Positions 1 to 10,901 of a stretch of 64,000 nucleotides of DNA are shown here, piece by piece. The DNA is from Falsiroseomonas oleicola. Its GTDB lineage: Bacteria > Pseudomonadota > Alphaproteobacteria > Acetobacterales > Acetobacteraceae. Below the pieces are notes generated by a model that ran no database searches, was not told the origin of the DNA, and saw only the letters and a list, made by a program, of their open reading frames with translations. A program made the translations under genes and the position numbers. Position 1 is the stretch's first letter; each line of letters starts with the position of its first letter. The stretch is from contig NZ_JAERQM010000005.1 in the NCBI RefSeq assembly GCF_019029495.1, positions 310,001 through 374,000 on the forward strand, in the 5' to 3' direction.

Positions 1-651
1 TTCCCCGGCATCACCCCGGACCAACTGCCGGGCGGGGAGGGTTGGGCGATGGAATGGGTGCGGCTCTCCACCCATAACGGCACCCATCTCGACGCCCCCT
101 GGCATTATGCCAGCACCATGGATGGCGGCGCCCCGGCGTTGACCATCGACCAGGTGCCGCTCGACTGGTGCATCGGCCCGGGCGTGCGGCTGGATTTTTC
201 CGAGTTCGCCGATGGGCATGTGGTGACGGCGGCGGAGATGGAGGCCGCGCTGGCTGCCATCGGCCACAGGCTTCAGCCTGGCGATATCGTGCTGGCGCAT
301 ACCTCCGCCGGCGCCTGCTACGGGCGGCCGGACTATGTCTCCCGCGGCTGCGGCTTCGGGCGGGAGGCGACGCTATGGCTGACGGCGCGCGGCGTGCGGG
401 TGGTCGGCACTGATGGCTGGTCCTGGGACGCGCCCTTCGTTCATACCCAGGCCAGGGTTGCCGCCACCGGCGATGCCAGCCTGATCTGGGAAGGCCACAA
501 GGCGGGGCGGGAGGCCGGCTACTGCCAGATCGAGAAACTGACCAATCTCGACCGGCTGCCGGCGAGCGGCTTCACCGTGAGCTGCCTGCCGGTGAAAATC
601 CACCGGGCCTCTGGCGGCTGGTGCCGGGCAGTGGCGATTTTTGAGGGTTAG
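1..651 (+). CDS. Cyclase family protein (kynurenine formamidase-like), 5' partial
   Basis: The reading frame is open from base 1, so the N-terminus lies outside the window; the first ATG visible (base 49) is internal. The translation carries the family signature HNGTHLDAPWH, the metal-binding HxGTHxDxPxH motif of the cyclase/kynurenine formamidase superfamily. These are metal-dependent hydrolases acting on N-formylkynurenine or on related amides and lactones. A second conserved part, VVGTDGWSWDAPF, lies in the middle. It ends 24 bases before guaA, which converges from the other strand. The substrate cannot be decided from sequence. Confidence 0.85.
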   Translation, partial: FPGITPDQLPGGEGWAMEWVRLSTHNGTHLDAPWHYASTMDGGAPALTIDQVPLDWCIGPGVRLDFSEFADGHVVTAAEMEAALAAIGHRLQPGDIVLAHTSAGACYGRPDYVSRGCGFGREATLWLTARGVRVVGTDGWSWDAPFVHTQARVAATGDASLIWEGHKAGREAGYCQIEKLTNLDRLPASGFTVSCLPVKIHRASGGWCRAVAIFEG

Positions 652-675
652 AGCGGTCGATGGTGGCCCCGGTCC

Positions 676-2271
676 TCACTCCCACTCGATCGTGCCCGGC
701 GGCTTGCTGGTGATATCGTAGGTCACACGGTTGATGCCGCGCACCTCGTTCACGATGCGACCCGCCACGCGGGTGAGAAACTCCATGCTGAAGGGATAGA
801 CATCCGCCGTCATGCCATCTGTGCTGGTCACCGCCCGCAGCGCGCAGGCGCTGTCATAGGTGCGGCCATCGCCCATCACGCCCACGGTCCGCACCGGCAG
901 CAGCACGGCGAAGGCCTGCCAGATGGCGTCGTAGAGGCCGGCGTTGCGGATTTCCTCCAGGTAGATGGTGTCCGCATGGCGCAGGATATCCGCCTTCTCC
1001 CGCGTCACTTCGCCGGGGATGCGGATGGCCAGGCCCGGGCCGGGGAAGGGGTGGCGGCCGACGATGACCTCCGGGATGCCGAGCTCCCGGCCGAGCACGC
1101 GGACCTCGTCCTTGAACAGGTCGCGCAGCGGCTCCACCAGTTTCATGCGCATCCCCTCCGGCAGGCCGCCGACATTGTGGTGCGACTTGATGGTGACGCT
1201 GGGGCCGCCGGTGGCGGAGACGCTCTCGATCACGTCCGGGTACAGCGTGCCCTGGGCCAGGAAGTCGGCGCCGCCGATCTTCTGCTGTTCTTCCTCGAAG
1301 ACCTCGATGAACAGGCGCCCGATGGTCTTGCGCTTCAGCTCCGGGTCGGTGACGCCGGAAAGCTGGCCCAAAAACAGCTCGCTGGCATCGCGATGCACCA
1401 GCTTGATGTTGAAGCGGTCGCGGAAGGTGGCGACCACCTGTTCCGACTCATTGGCTCGCATCAGCCCGTGATCGACATAGATGCAGGTGAGCTGGTCGCC
1501 GATCGCCTCATGCAGCAGCACCGCGGCGACCGAGGAATCGACACCGCCGGACAGGCCGCAGACCACGCGACCGCTGCCGACCTGCGCGCGGATCTTCTCC
1601 ACCATCTCGGCCCGGAAGGCGCCCATGGTCCAGTCGCCCGAGCAGCCGCAGACGATATGCGAAAAATTCTTCAGCAGGGCGGCGCCATGCGGGGTGTGCA
1701 CCACCTCCGGGTGGAACATGGTGCCGTAGTAGCGGCGTTCGTCATTGGCGATGACGGCGAAGGGCGCGCCCTCGCTGGCCGCGACAACCCGAAAACCCTC
1801 GGGCAGGCGGGTGATGCGGTCGCCATGGCTCATCCACACCTGTTCCCGCGCGCCCGGCGCCCAGACGCCCTGGGTGATGGCGCAGTCGCCGGTCACGTCG
1901 ATATGGGCGCGGCCGAATTCGCGCAGATGCCCGCCCTCCACCAGCCCGCCGAGCTGATGCGCCATGACCTGCTGGCCGTAGCAGATGCCCATGATCGGCA
2001 GGCCCATCTCGAACACCGCCTGCGGCGCGCGGGGGCTGCCCTCCTCGGTCACGCTGGCGGGGCCGCCGGAGAGGATGATGCCCTTGGGGGCGAAGGCGCG
2101 GATGCGCGCCTCGGGGGCCGCGTTGAACGGCCAGACCTCGCAATAGACCCCGGATTCGCGAAGCCGGCGCGCGATGAGCTGCGTCACCTGGCTGCCGAAA
2201 TCGAGGATGAGGATGCGGTCGTGGTGCTGGGCGACCGGGGCGGAAGCGGCGTCGGGGGCGGCCTGTGTCAT
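676..2271 (-). CDS. guaA: GMP synthase (glutamine-hydrolysing)
   Basis: Amidates XMP to GMP with ATP and glutamine, the last step of de novo guanine nucleotide synthesis, in the cytosol. The N-terminal class I amidotransferase domain shows [14 protein letters not shown] and the nucleophile motif GICYGQQ (Cys about residue 97), with FHPEV supplying the catalytic His/Glu. The ATP pyrophosphatase domain has the P-loop GLSGGVDSS, and the protein ends in TIEWE as usual for GuaA. I chose the ATG at 2271 (531 residues, normal for the family); the frame stays open 27 codons further upstream, but that extension is low-complexity. guaB lies about 4 kb away on the same strand, with the RsmB-like methyltransferase between them. 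Confidence 0.97.
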   Translation of the reverse strand: MTQAAPDAASAPVAQHHDRILILDFGSQVTQLIARRLRESGVYCEVWPFNAAPEARIRAFAPKGIILSGGPASVTEEGSPRAPQAVFEMGLPIMGICYGQQVMAHQLGGLVEGGHLREFGRAHIDVTGDCAITQGVWAPGAREQVWMSHGDRITRLPEGFRVVAASEGAPFAVIANDERRYYGTMFHPEVVHTPHGAALLKNFSHIVCGCSGDWTMGAFRAEMVEKIRAQVGSGRVVCGLSGGVDSSVAAVLLHEAIGDQLTCIYVDHGLMRANESEQVVATFRDRFNIKLVHRDASELFLGQLSGVTDPELKRKTIGRLFIEVFEEEQQKIGGADFLAQGTLYPDVIESVSATGGPSVTIKSHHNVGGLPEGMRMKLVEPLRDLFKDEVRVLGRELGIPEVIVGRHPFPGPGLAIRIPGEVTREKADILRHADTIYLEEIRNAGLYDAIWQAFAVLLPVRTVGVMGDGRTYDSACALRAVTSTDGMTADVYPFSMEFLTRVAGRIVNEVRGINRVTYDITSKPPGTIEWE

Positions 2272-2362
2272 GGCGCCTATCAGCACAGGGCCGGCAGGCC
2301 GACAAGTCGATTCGGCGCTGCCCAGGGCTGCGCGGGGCGCTGCCGCCCCCACGCGCCTTGCA

Positions 2363-2986
2363 TCAGCCGGCGATGGTGATCTGTTCCATGTCGAAGAACT
2401 TCACCACCTCGCCATTCACCACGAACTGGCCATTGGCCGGGCCATGGAAGACGATGGCGTTGCCGGTGACGGTGTAGCTGCTGCTGTCGAACATCTGCAG
2501 CCCGGCCTGCAACTGCTCCATGGTCACGCCCTGAAGCATGATGTTGTCGGCGCCATTGCCGCCATGCAACTCGTCATTGCCGTCGCCGGCCTGCCACCAG
2601 AAGGTGTCATTGCCCTCGCCGCCGAAGACCTTGTCGCCATGGCCGGCGCCGCCGCGCAGATGGTCGTGGCCGTCGCCGCCATGCAGCTCATCCGCGCCAT
2701 CGCCGCCCAGGATCAGGTCGTTGCCCTCGCCGCCGAACACCTTGTCGTCGCCGGCGCCGGCATCCACGAAGTCGTCGCCCGCGCCCGCATGCACCTCATC
2801 CTGGCCGCCGCCGCTGCTGATCGTGTCATTGCCGCCGCCGCCGAAGATCTTGTCCATGCCGTCGCCGGTGGCGATGTGGTCGCCGCCCTCGGTGCCGAAG
2901 CGGTCGGTGAAGCTGCCGCCGGTCGCCCGTGCCAGGTCCTGCGGGTCCAGTTCCTGCGGGGCGGTGATCTTGGCCTGATCGGTCAT
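2363..2986 (-). CDS. RTX-type calcium-binding repeat protein
   Basis: A 207-residue acidic protein whose central part (about residues 25-130) is a run of glycine/aspartate-rich nonapeptides such as GGEGNDLIL and GGDGADELH, the RTX repeat that folds into a Ca2+-binding beta-roll outside the cell. There is no Sec signal peptide, as expected for type I secreted RTX proteins. The C-terminal 70 residues carry no repeats and could hold the secretion signal. No HlyB/D-type exporter is in the window. The start has a strong ribosome binding site (AGGAGG 6 bases before the ATG). The biological role is unknown; there is no catalytic domain. Confidence 0.85.
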   Translation of the reverse strand: MTDQAKITAPQELDPQDLARATGGSFTDRFGTEGGDHIATGDGMDKIFGGGGNDTISSGGGQDEVHAGAGDDFVDAGAGDDKVFGGEGNDLILGGDGADELHGGDGHDHLRGGAGHGDKVFGGEGNDTFWWQAGDGNDELHGGNGADNIMLQGVTMEQLQAGLQMFDSSSYTVTGNAIVFHGPANGQFVVNGEVVKFFDMEQITIAG

Positions 2987-3094
2987 CGGAACCTCCTGTC
3001 TGCCTGCGTCTCGATGACCGGAAGCTAACCGCGGGTCGGCTGTGCCGGTAGCAGGGCGATGCCTTTCGTGGTGATAGGAATCCGCGATGGGCGG

Positions 3095-3670
3095 TCAGTC
3101 TCCCTCCCGCACCCGGCCTTCCTGCACGGGGGCGGTCGCGGCGAGCAGGGTGTCGATGGGGTTCCAGACCATGGCGATCTGCTCCACCGGCTGGCCGCCG
3201 ACGCGAATCGTCTCCCGCATCGACAGGTGGCCGCCCAGGTGGTGGTAGAAGAAGCGGCTCGGATTGGCCTCCAGCACCCAGGCCAGGGCGGAATGGCAGC
3301 CGATGGCGCGCAGATGCGCCGCCATGGCGCGCATCATCCGCCGGCCGCAGCCGCGCTCGCGATAATCGTCCAGGACATAGAGGGTCTCCACCTCACCCTC
3401 CGCCAGGCCGGGGCGCCGGGCGCGGCCGCCGGAGGCGAAGCCCACCACGGGGCTGCCGCCCGCCGCATCGGGCGCCGTGGCGACGAAGACCGCATGCCCG
3501 CCCTGCCGGTCGAGGATGGCGCGCTGGTAGAAGGCACCGAGACGGATCTCGGAGAGGTTCGCCAGGTACTGTTCCCGCAGGATGCCGGCATAGGCGCTGC
3601 GCCAGGCGGCCACATGCACCGCGGCGATCGCCGCCGCGTCGCCCGGCCGGGCGCGGCGGATGGCCATCAT
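3095..3670 (-). CDS. GNAT family N-acetyltransferase
   Basis: A 191-residue single-domain GNAT protein. It begins IRRARPGDAAAIAAVHVAAW, the usual beta1-alpha1 segment, and contains VETLYVLDDYRERGCGRRMM, matching motif A with the acetyl-CoA pyrophosphate loop (R/Q-x-x-G-x-G/A). The ATG at 3670 overlaps the stop of the upstream methyltransferase gene (ATGA), so the two are translationally coupled. The longer frame beginning at 3787 lies inside that gene and is not needed. The acceptor substrate is unknown; small-molecule amines or a protein N-terminus are both possible. Confidence 0.85.
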   Translation of the reverse strand: MMAIRRARPGDAAAIAAVHVAAWRSAYAGILREQYLANLSEIRLGAFYQRAILDRQGGHAVFVATAPDAAGGSPVVGFASGGRARRPGLAEGEVETLYVLDDYRERGCGRRMMRAMAAHLRAIGCHSALAWVLEANPSRFFYHHLGGHLSMRETIRVGGQPVEQIAMVWNPIDTLLAATAPVQEGRVREGD

Positions 3671-4980
3671 GAGGGCTGTCTTTGCAGCACCGCGGCGAAG
3701 AAGCCGTCCGTGCCATGGCTGTGCGGGGACAGCGCCATGTAGGGGCCTGGGCAGGGGGCGGCGATGTCGGGGCGCAGCGCCGGCCACAGCGCCGCGAAGG
3801 GCACCGGGGTGAAGTCCGGGTGACGTTCCAGGAAGCCCGCCATCTGCATCTCGTCCTCCTCCGGCAGCAGGGAACAGGTAGCGTAGACCAGCCTTCCGCC
3901 CGGACGCACCAATTCAGATGCGTCATCGAGGATCATCGCCTGCTTGGCCACCAGCTCCGCCAGGTCGCGCGCATTGGTGCGGATTCGCGCATCCGGGTTG
4001 CGCCGCCAGGTGCCGGTGCCGGTGCAGGGGGCGTCCACCAGCACCCGGTCGAACTTGCGCGAGCTGCGCTTGCGCCATTTGTCGCCGGAGGTGAGCAGGT
4101 GGCATTCGGAATTGTGCACGCCGCCCCGCCGCAGCCGCTTCACCGCGCCTTCGAGGCGGGAGGCGGAGGTGTCGCAGGCGACGATATGGCCGCGATTGCC
4201 CATGGTGGCGGCCAGCGCCAGGGTCTTTCCGGCAGCCCCCGCGCAGTAATCCGCCACGCGCATGCCCGGCTGGGCATCGGTCAGCAGCGCGACCAGCTGG
4301 CTGCCCTCATCCTGGATCTCGACCAGCCCTTCCAGGAAGGTCTTGGTGCCGCTGACCGGGCGACGGTCGGCGATGCGCAGGCCCCAGGGGGAGAGCGGCG
4401 TCAGGGTCGCGGGAATACCCTCCGCCACCAGGGCGGCCAGCACCGCCTCACGGCTGCCCTTCAGCAGATTGGCGCGCAGGTCGAGCGGCGCCGGCTGTTC
4501 CATGGCGGCCGCTTCCGCCGCCAGGCCGTCGCCGAAACGGCGGATCAGGCCCGGCATCGCCCATTCCGGCAGGTTCAGCCGCGGCCCGTCCGGCATGCGC
4601 GGCAGCACCAGCGGGCGGCCGACCAGCTTCTCCAGCACGCCGCGCTCCTCCACCGAGAGGGGGGAGGCGGCGAAGCGTTCGCCGGAATAGTTCTGCTCCA
4701 CCCCCTCCAGCGTCCAGCCCTCGGCCAGGATCAGATGGCCGGCCAGCAGCAGCCGGGCGGAGGGGGCGGTGATGCCGAATTCGCCAAAGTGCCAGCTCAG
4801 CCGCAGCCGCTGGCGGATCGCCCCCCAGGCGCGGTCGGAGACGTTACGGCGGTCCGAGCCGCCGATGTAGCGGCGGTTGCGGAAGAAATCATTGGCGATG
4901 GCATCGGCCGGGCGGCGGGGAGAGGCCTCGACGGCGGCGAGCAGGTCGATGGCGGCGGCAAGGCGGGCGGCGGGGGTCAT
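3667..4980 (-). CDS. RsmB/NOP2-family RNA (cytosine-5) methyltransferase
   Basis: SAM-dependent m5C methyltransferase acting on rRNA or tRNA. The protein has the SAM site VADYCAGAAGKTLALAA, the motif VLVDAPCTGTGTWRRNPD (PC motif) and YATCSLLPEED (TCS motif), which supply the two cysteines of the NOL1/NOP2/sun mechanism. The N-terminal 120 residues resemble the NusB-like RNA-binding domain of RsmB, but the target base cannot be read from sequence. The ATG at 4980 gives 437 residues; a proline-rich extension to 5118 in the same frame is unlikely to be translated. It overlaps the downstream acetyltransferase gene by 4 bases. Confidence 0.9.
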   Translation of the reverse strand: MTPAARLAAAIDLLAAVEASPRRPADAIANDFFRNRRYIGGSDRRNVSDRAWGAIRQRLRLSWHFGEFGITAPSARLLLAGHLILAEGWTLEGVEQNYSGERFAASPLSVEERGVLEKLVGRPLVLPRMPDGPRLNLPEWAMPGLIRRFGDGLAAEAAAMEQPAPLDLRANLLKGSREAVLAALVAEGIPATLTPLSPWGLRIADRRPVSGTKTFLEGLVEIQDEGSQLVALLTDAQPGMRVADYCAGAAGKTLALAATMGNRGHIVACDTSASRLEGAVKRLRRGGVHNSECHLLTSGDKWRKRSSRKFDRVLVDAPCTGTGTWRRNPDARIRTNARDLAELVAKQAMILDDASELVRPGGRLVYATCSLLPEEDEMQMAGFLERHPDFTPVPFAALWPALRPDIAAPCPGPYMALSPHSHGTDGFFAAVLQRQPS

Positions 4981-5287
4981 GGGGGAATCCGGACAGGCCG
5001 CGCGCCGGGGCGGGATCGGGCCTGGGCGGGGGGCGGGAAGGGTAGGGGCGCGGGGCGCCAGCGATGTTTGTTGGCGCAGCATAGCCGGTCCATCGCCGCT
5101 TCGCGATGGCAGGCCCAACCTGTCGTGAAGGACGCCCAGTCGCGAAACTCTGTTTCGGATTATGAGCGTGGTTTCGCCATGATTTTTTCGTCAGCTTCCT
5201 CTGCCCGCATGGGCCGAGGGTGGGAATTCGGCCTAGACTCAGCTCTCAAGCCCGCATCCAGCGGGCCAGAAAGGGGACCTGCCACAC
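4981..5287. other. Intergenic region between divergent genes
   Basis: About 300 bases with no convincing gene. It must hold the promoters of the minus-strand methyltransferase and of the plus-strand secreted protein. A 7-bp dyad (CCATCGC / GCGATGG, six-base loop) lies at 5090-5109, and a relatively AT-rich patch at 5150-5200. No recognised operator or riboswitch was seen. Confidence 0.4.
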
Positions 5288-5794
5288 ATGTTCAAGTCCA
5301 TTCTCGCCGCCGGCGCCGTTGCCGTGATGGTCGCCGGTGCCGCGTTCGCGCAGCAGAAGGGGGCGCCGCCCCAGCAGGCGCAGCAGTTCCCCGATTGGCG
5401 CGCCCAGCCGCGCTACGCCACCATCAACCTGCGCGCCGGCTTCGAGCCTGATCCGCGGGAGGTGCCGGTGGAGGCGGGTGGCGATCGTGAAGCGACCGGC
5501 ATCGGCCCGGACTGCTCCGGCTGGATCGACTTCTCCAAGCCGGATGTCGACCTGAACTATACTTCCGGCCAGTACCCGCTGTTCATCTCGGTGGTCGCCA
5601 CGGTGGACACCACGCTGGTGATCAACGATTCGGCCGGCAACTGGCACTGCAATGACGATCTGGACGGGGTGAACCCCGGCATCGTCCTCCGCAGCCCGCA
5701 GAGCGGCAACTACAACATCTGGATCGGCACCTTCGAGCGTGGTGCGCCGCAGCGCGCGACCCTGCGGATTTCCGAAATCCCGCCGCAGCGCTGA
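5288..5794 (+). CDS. Secreted protein with a pre-peptidase C-like beta domain, function unknown
   Basis: A 168-residue protein with a clear Sec signal peptide (MFKSILAAGAVAVMVAGAAFA, cleavage near residue 21). The mature part has a CSGWIDFSKPDVDLNY segment followed by YPLFISVVATVDTTLVIN, DGNWHCNDD-like and YNIWIGTF elements. Small alphaproteobacterial proteins of this type are often labelled peptidase S1-like, but no His-Asp-Ser triad is visible, so a protease function is not supported. The acidic loop around NDDLDG could bind calcium. The pattern is closer to a PPC-type carbohydrate- or peptide-binding beta sandwich. It is probably periplasmic. Confidence 0.7.
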   Translation: MFKSILAAGAVAVMVAGAAFAQQKGAPPQQAQQFPDWRAQPRYATINLRAGFEPDPREVPVEAGGDREATGIGPDCSGWIDFSKPDVDLNYTSGQYPLFISVVATVDTTLVINDSAGNWHCNDDLDGVNPGIVLRSPQSGNYNIWIGTFERGAPQRATLRISEIPPQR

Positions 5795-6087
5795 TCGCCG
5801 GGCCGGAGGGCTGGTGGCCTCGATGTTTCGGGGCCACCGAGGACGACTTCATCTACCCGGCGGATCGGTCGGAGCGCTACGTGGTCATTGAAGTGAGCAT
5901 GTTCGAAGGGCGCTCACCGGAGGCCAGGAAAGCGCTCATTGGTGCCTTCTACCGCTGGATCCCGGAAGCCACCGGCATCCAGCCGCATGATATCGAGATC
6001 ACCCTGTTCGAGACGCCACGCAGCGCCTGGGGCATCCGTGGGTTGCCGGGCGATGAGATCGGCCTGAACTACAAGGTCGACGTCTAG
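5795..6087 (+). pseudogene. 5'-truncated tautomerase-family remnant
   Basis: Reading back from the 3' end, the frame encodes a continuous match to the C-terminal half of the roughly 130-residue tautomerase family: FGATEDDFIYPADRSERY, then VVIEVSMFEGRS, then SAWGIRGLPGDEIGLNYKVDV. The N-terminal half, including the catalytic Pro1, is absent: upstream in this frame is the end of the preceding gene. The only start in the frame is a GTG at 5881 that would cut through a beta strand and has no ribosome binding site. I therefore read it as a remnant. A short GTG-initiated protein (68 residues) remains possible. Confidence 0.6.
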
Positions 6088-6104
6088 CCCGGCCCCAGCG
6101 GCTT

Positions 6105-7712
<1,608 letters not shown>

Positions 7713-8411
7713 TCAGCCGGTTGAAGCTGCTCCGCGAAAGCCGGTCGCGACCACATAGAGCTCCGCGCTGTCCTTGCGGCTGGCCGGCGGCTTGGCGTGG
7801 CGGACGGTGACGAAATCCCGCTTCAGCGTATTGAGAAAGTCCTTTTCCGACCCGCCGGCGAAGACCTTGGTGACGAAGCCGCCGCCGGGGGCCAGGACGC
7901 GGCCGGCGAAATCGAGCGCGATCTCGGCCAGCGCCATGATGCGCAGATGGTCGGTGGCGTTGTGGCCGGTGGTATTGGGCGCCATGTCGGACAGCACCAG
8001 GTCGGCCTGGCCGTCCAGCGCGTCCAGCACCTGGCGTTCCGCCTCCTGCAACTGGAAATCGCCCTGCAACAGGATGGCGCCGGGAATCGGGTCCACCGGC
8101 AGCAGGTCGATCCCCACCACCCGATGGGCGCCGCGGGCCAGCGCCACCTGCGTCCAGCCGCCCGGCGCGGCGCCGAGGTCCACCACCCGGGTGCCTGGCT
8201 TCAGCAATTTGAAGCGGTCATCCATCTGTTCCAGCTTGAAGGCGGCGCGGGACCGCAGGCCGCGCGCCTTTGCCTCCTTCACGTAGGGGTCGTTGAGCTG
8301 ACGTTCCAGCCAGCGCTGGCTGCCGATGGTGCGGCCCTTGGAGGTGCGCAGCCGGTCGGCCAATTGGCGGACTTGGCCCGGCTTTCCGGGTGGGGAGGGG
8401 GGTTTGGCCAT
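7713..8411 (-). CDS. rlmE: 23S rRNA (uridine-2'-O)-methyltransferase RlmE (FtsJ)
   Basis: Methylates the 2'-O of U2552 in the A-loop of 23S rRNA during late 50S assembly. The 232-residue protein shows the FtsJ fold: SRAAFKLEQMD with the first Lys, SAM motif VVDLGAAPGGWTQVAL, LVLSDMAPNTTG, GGGFVTKVFAGG and ELYVVATGF, giving the K-D-K-E catalytic tetrad. It lies 18 bases downstream of ppx on the same strand and is probably co-transcribed with it. Confidence 0.95.
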   Translation of the reverse strand: MAKPPSPPGKPGQVRQLADRLRTSKGRTIGSQRWLERQLNDPYVKEAKARGLRSRAAFKLEQMDDRFKLLKPGTRVVDLGAAPGGWTQVALARGAHRVVGIDLLPVDPIPGAILLQGDFQLQEAERQVLDALDGQADLVLSDMAPNTTGHNATDHLRIMALAEIALDFAGRVLAPGGGFVTKVFAGGSEKDFLNTLKRDFVTVRHAKPPASRKDSAELYVVATGFRGAASTG

Positions 8412-8429
8412 GGGTGGGGCTTTACGCCC

Positions 8430-9542
8430 TCAGCCGCAGCCCGGCCAGAAGCCGCGCCCGGGGCGGCGCTGCGCGGCACGGTCCAGCCGCATCAGGCGCA
8501 GCAGAATCCCCTCCCGCAATCCGCGATCGGCCACCGTCAGCCGGGGCACCGGCCAGACCTGGCGGATGGCGGCATAGACGGCGCAGCCGGGCAGCACGAA
8601 ATCCACCCGTTCCGGCCCGACGCAGGGATGCGCGGCCAGCCCGGCCCGGCCGAGGGCGAAAAGATCGCCCAGCGCCTGGTCGGCGACGCAGCTTTCCAGC
8701 ACCTGGCCATCCACCAGCAGCCGGCGGTAGCGCGGCAGCGCCATGGCGACGCCGGCCAGGGTGGTGACGGTGCCGGAGGTGCCCATCAGCCGCACGCCGC
8801 CGGCGCGGATTTCCTGCCCGATGCAATGCACCGCATCGAAGCCGCGCAGCTTGTCCGCCACCTCATCCACCACGGCGTGGAAGCCGGCCTCGGTGAAGCA
8901 GGAGGGGCCGCAGCGTTCGGAGAGGGTGACGACGCCGACGGGCACGGAGATGGTGCCGATCAGCTCCGGCACCCGGCCGCCGGGCAGGATGCGGATCCAG
9001 GCGATTTCGGTGGAGCCGCCGCCGATGTCGAACAGCAGCGCCCGGCGGTCCCCGGCCTCCAGCAGCGGGGCGCAGCTTTCCATCGCCAGCTCCGCCTCCT
9101 CCCGCGCCGAGATGATGCGCAGCCGCAGGCCGGTCTCGGCCTCGACCCGGGCGAGGAAGGCGGGGCCGTTCTCCGCCCTTCGGCAGGCCTCCGTCGCCAC
9201 CGCCTGCATGGCGCGCACCGGGCGGCGCTCCAGCTTCCGGGCGCAGGACCGCAAGGCCGACAGGGCGCGGTCCATCGCCTGTTCGGACAGCCGGCCGGTG
9301 GCGCCGAGGCCTTCGCCCAGGCGAACGATGCGGCTGAAACTGTCGATCACCCGGAAGCCAGCCGGCCCGCTGCCATAGGTCGGCGTGCCCAGCAGCAGCC
9401 GGCAATTGTTGGTGCCGAGATCGAGCGCGGCATAGGCGCCGGAGGCCGGATTCGGCTGCCATCCCAGCACGCGGCCGGCCGCATCGCCTGGAAGGGCGGT
9501 GGGGCAGGCCAGCGGCAGGGAAAAGGCAGCGTCGTCGGGCAT
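8430..9542 (-). CDS. ppx: Ppx/GppA family phosphatase
   Basis: A 370-residue ASKHA-fold exopolyphosphatase / pppGpp phosphatase. The phosphate-1 motif is YAALDLGTNNCRLLLG and the second nucleotide motif LLFDIGGGSTEIAWI; IMPTSGTVTT-like residues (LMGTSGTVTTLAG) occur further on. Only the two-domain core is present, without the C-terminal HD-like domain of E. coli Ppx. This short form is common in alphaproteobacteria, and polyP versus pppGpp specificity cannot be told apart. It is first in a probable ppx-rlmE unit. The start at 9542 keeps a polar 45-residue N-terminal stretch; a later start is possible. Confidence 0.88.
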   Translation of the reverse strand: MPDDAAFSLPLACPTALPGDAAGRVLGWQPNPASGAYAALDLGTNNCRLLLGTPTYGSGPAGFRVIDSFSRIVRLGEGLGATGRLSEQAMDRALSALRSCARKLERRPVRAMQAVATEACRRAENGPAFLARVEAETGLRLRIISAREEAELAMESCAPLLEAGDRRALLFDIGGGSTEIAWIRILPGGRVPELIGTISVPVGVVTLSERCGPSCFTEAGFHAVVDEVADKLRGFDAVHCIGQEIRAGGVRLMGTSGTVTTLAGVAMALPRYRRLLVDGQVLESCVADQALGDLFALGRAGLAAHPCVGPERVDFVLPGCAVYAAIRQVWPVPRLTVADRGLREGILLRLMRLDRAAQRRPGRGFWPGCG

Positions 9543-9732
9543 GGCTCGGTACAGATGGGGCTTCCGGCGGCCCAGCCCCAGCCCCCGCCTGGGGGACTGG
9601 CCTGCGCCGGGGGCATGATCCGGCGGTCTGGCGGCAGGGGCAAGGCATTTTGCAACGCCGCATGTTGCCTGCCCCGAAAACGCATGCTAGTTCGCCGCTC
9701 CCGACGCAAAGCGCCCCAGGCGCCCCGCTTCG

Positions 9733-9806
9733 TGGGGGATAGTTTAACGGTAGAACTCCCGACTCTGACTCGGGCAGTCTTGGTTCGAATCCAGGTCCCC
9801 CAGCCA
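9733..9806 (+). tRNA. tRNA-Gln (anticodon CTG)
   Basis: Seven-base acceptor stem TGGGGGA pairs with TCCCCCA before the discriminator G and an encoded CCA. The D loop has AGTTTAACGGTAGAA, the anticodon stem CCCGA/TCGGG closes a CTCTGAC loop (anticodon CTG, reads CAG), and the T arm has GGTTCGAATCC. 74 bases in all. Confidence 0.95.
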
Positions 9807-9858
9807 CGCCCTTGAAATCGCAGGAAATATCGGGCCGCGTTGCCGATGCGCGGCGCGA

Positions 9859-10848
9859 TCAGGGTGAAGGGTGCACCAGGGCCAGCAGGTTGGCTTCGGC
9901 AACCCGTTCCCGGACGGCGGGGCTCAACTGGCGCAGGAAAGCCTGGACGCTCGCATGCTTCATCGTATCGCTGTCCAGGCTGCGATGGCTGGCATCCGTC
10001 CCGATGATGAAGCGGTCCGGCTTCGCCTCGATCAGTTGCAGCCATTCGGGCCAGACGGCCGCACCATCCCGCAGCAAGGTGTAGTCCGGCGAGCGCGGAT
10101 GCCTCGGCCAGCTGCGCGCACTCAGCTCGTAGACAAGGTTGGCATGCTGTTCGAGCAGCCGGCGGGCCAGGAACAGCGGCGTGTATCCGCCATGCGCCCA
10201 GATGATCGGAACGTCGGGATAGGCCGCCAGCAGGGCCTGCATCTCCCGCAACCGCGTGATCTCGACATGCAGCATCACCGGCACCCGGTAGCGACGCGCC
10301 AGTTCCACGATTCCGCGCATGATCGGCGACGCCAGGTCGTAATCCGCCTCCGGAAACCCCGGCGAGGGGAAATGCGCCGCCGAGATCTCGCCGATGCCCC
10401 GGAACTGGCCGGAGGCCAGCAGACGATCCAGCATGGCCAGCAGCGCCGGGTCCTGCCGGTCCCAGGCCCCGCGATAGTCCCGGCGCTCCGGCGAGACGCA
10501 GGCGAAGGCGAGGAAGCGGCCGGGATGACGGCGCGCCGCGGCCGCCACCGTGTCGTTGTCACTGGCCCGGCCCCAGAAGACGACGGCCCGCGTCGCGCCA
10601 TGCCGCGCCATCAGGTCAAGCTGCATGGCCTCGTCATTGAGATGCACATGCGCGTCGAAGAAGGGCACCAGCTCCCCCGATGGCGGCGGCTGTCGTGGCT
10701 GTCGCAGGCTGCGTGCCGGTTGCCGTTGGCCCCGGATCGCGTCCTGCCCGGTGGCGCCGGGGTCCTGGGCCAGGGCGCCCCCGGCCCCGGCGGCGGCCAG
10801 GGCGCCGCCGAGGCAGGCACGGCGGGTGAAACGGCTGTCTTGCGTCAT
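9859..10848 (-). CDS. Tat-exported amidohydrolase (TIM-barrel metal-dependent hydrolase)
   Basis: A 329-residue protein starting with a twin-arginine signal (FTRRACLGGALAAAGAGGALA), so it is exported folded to the periplasm. The mature part has the amidohydrolase_2 pattern: FFDAHVHLND (HxH metal ligands), VMLHVEI, IIWAHGGY and FIIGTDASH for the later His and Asp ligands. The family includes decarboxylases and lactone or amide hydrolases; the substrate is unknown. The ATG at 10848 was chosen because it gives a clean Tat signal; the frame extends to 10917 without improving it. Confidence 0.82.
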   Translation of the reverse strand: MTQDSRFTRRACLGGALAAAGAGGALAQDPGATGQDAIRGQRQPARSLRQPRQPPPSGELVPFFDAHVHLNDEAMQLDLMARHGATRAVVFWGRASDNDTVAAAARRHPGRFLAFACVSPERRDYRGAWDRQDPALLAMLDRLLASGQFRGIGEISAAHFPSPGFPEADYDLASPIMRGIVELARRYRVPVMLHVEITRLREMQALLAAYPDVPIIWAHGGYTPLFLARRLLEQHANLVYELSARSWPRHPRSPDYTLLRDGAAVWPEWLQLIEAKPDRFIIGTDASHRSLDSDTMKHASVQAFLRQLSPAVRERVAEANLLALVHPSP

Positions 10849-10901
10849 CGTCGTGCACTCACCTGAGCGGGGATGCCTGGCGCGGGGGTGGAAACGTCTG
10901 T

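Noticed and set aside
976-2379. 467-codon open frame on the plus strand opposite guaA
   Set aside because: Antisense shadow of a real, fully conserved gene; the translation is Ala/His/Asp-rich with no domain. High GC makes such frames common here.
3682-5451. 589-codon plus-strand frame
   Set aside because: Runs across the methyltransferase gene, the intergenic region and part of the secreted protein gene; composition is that of an antisense frame.
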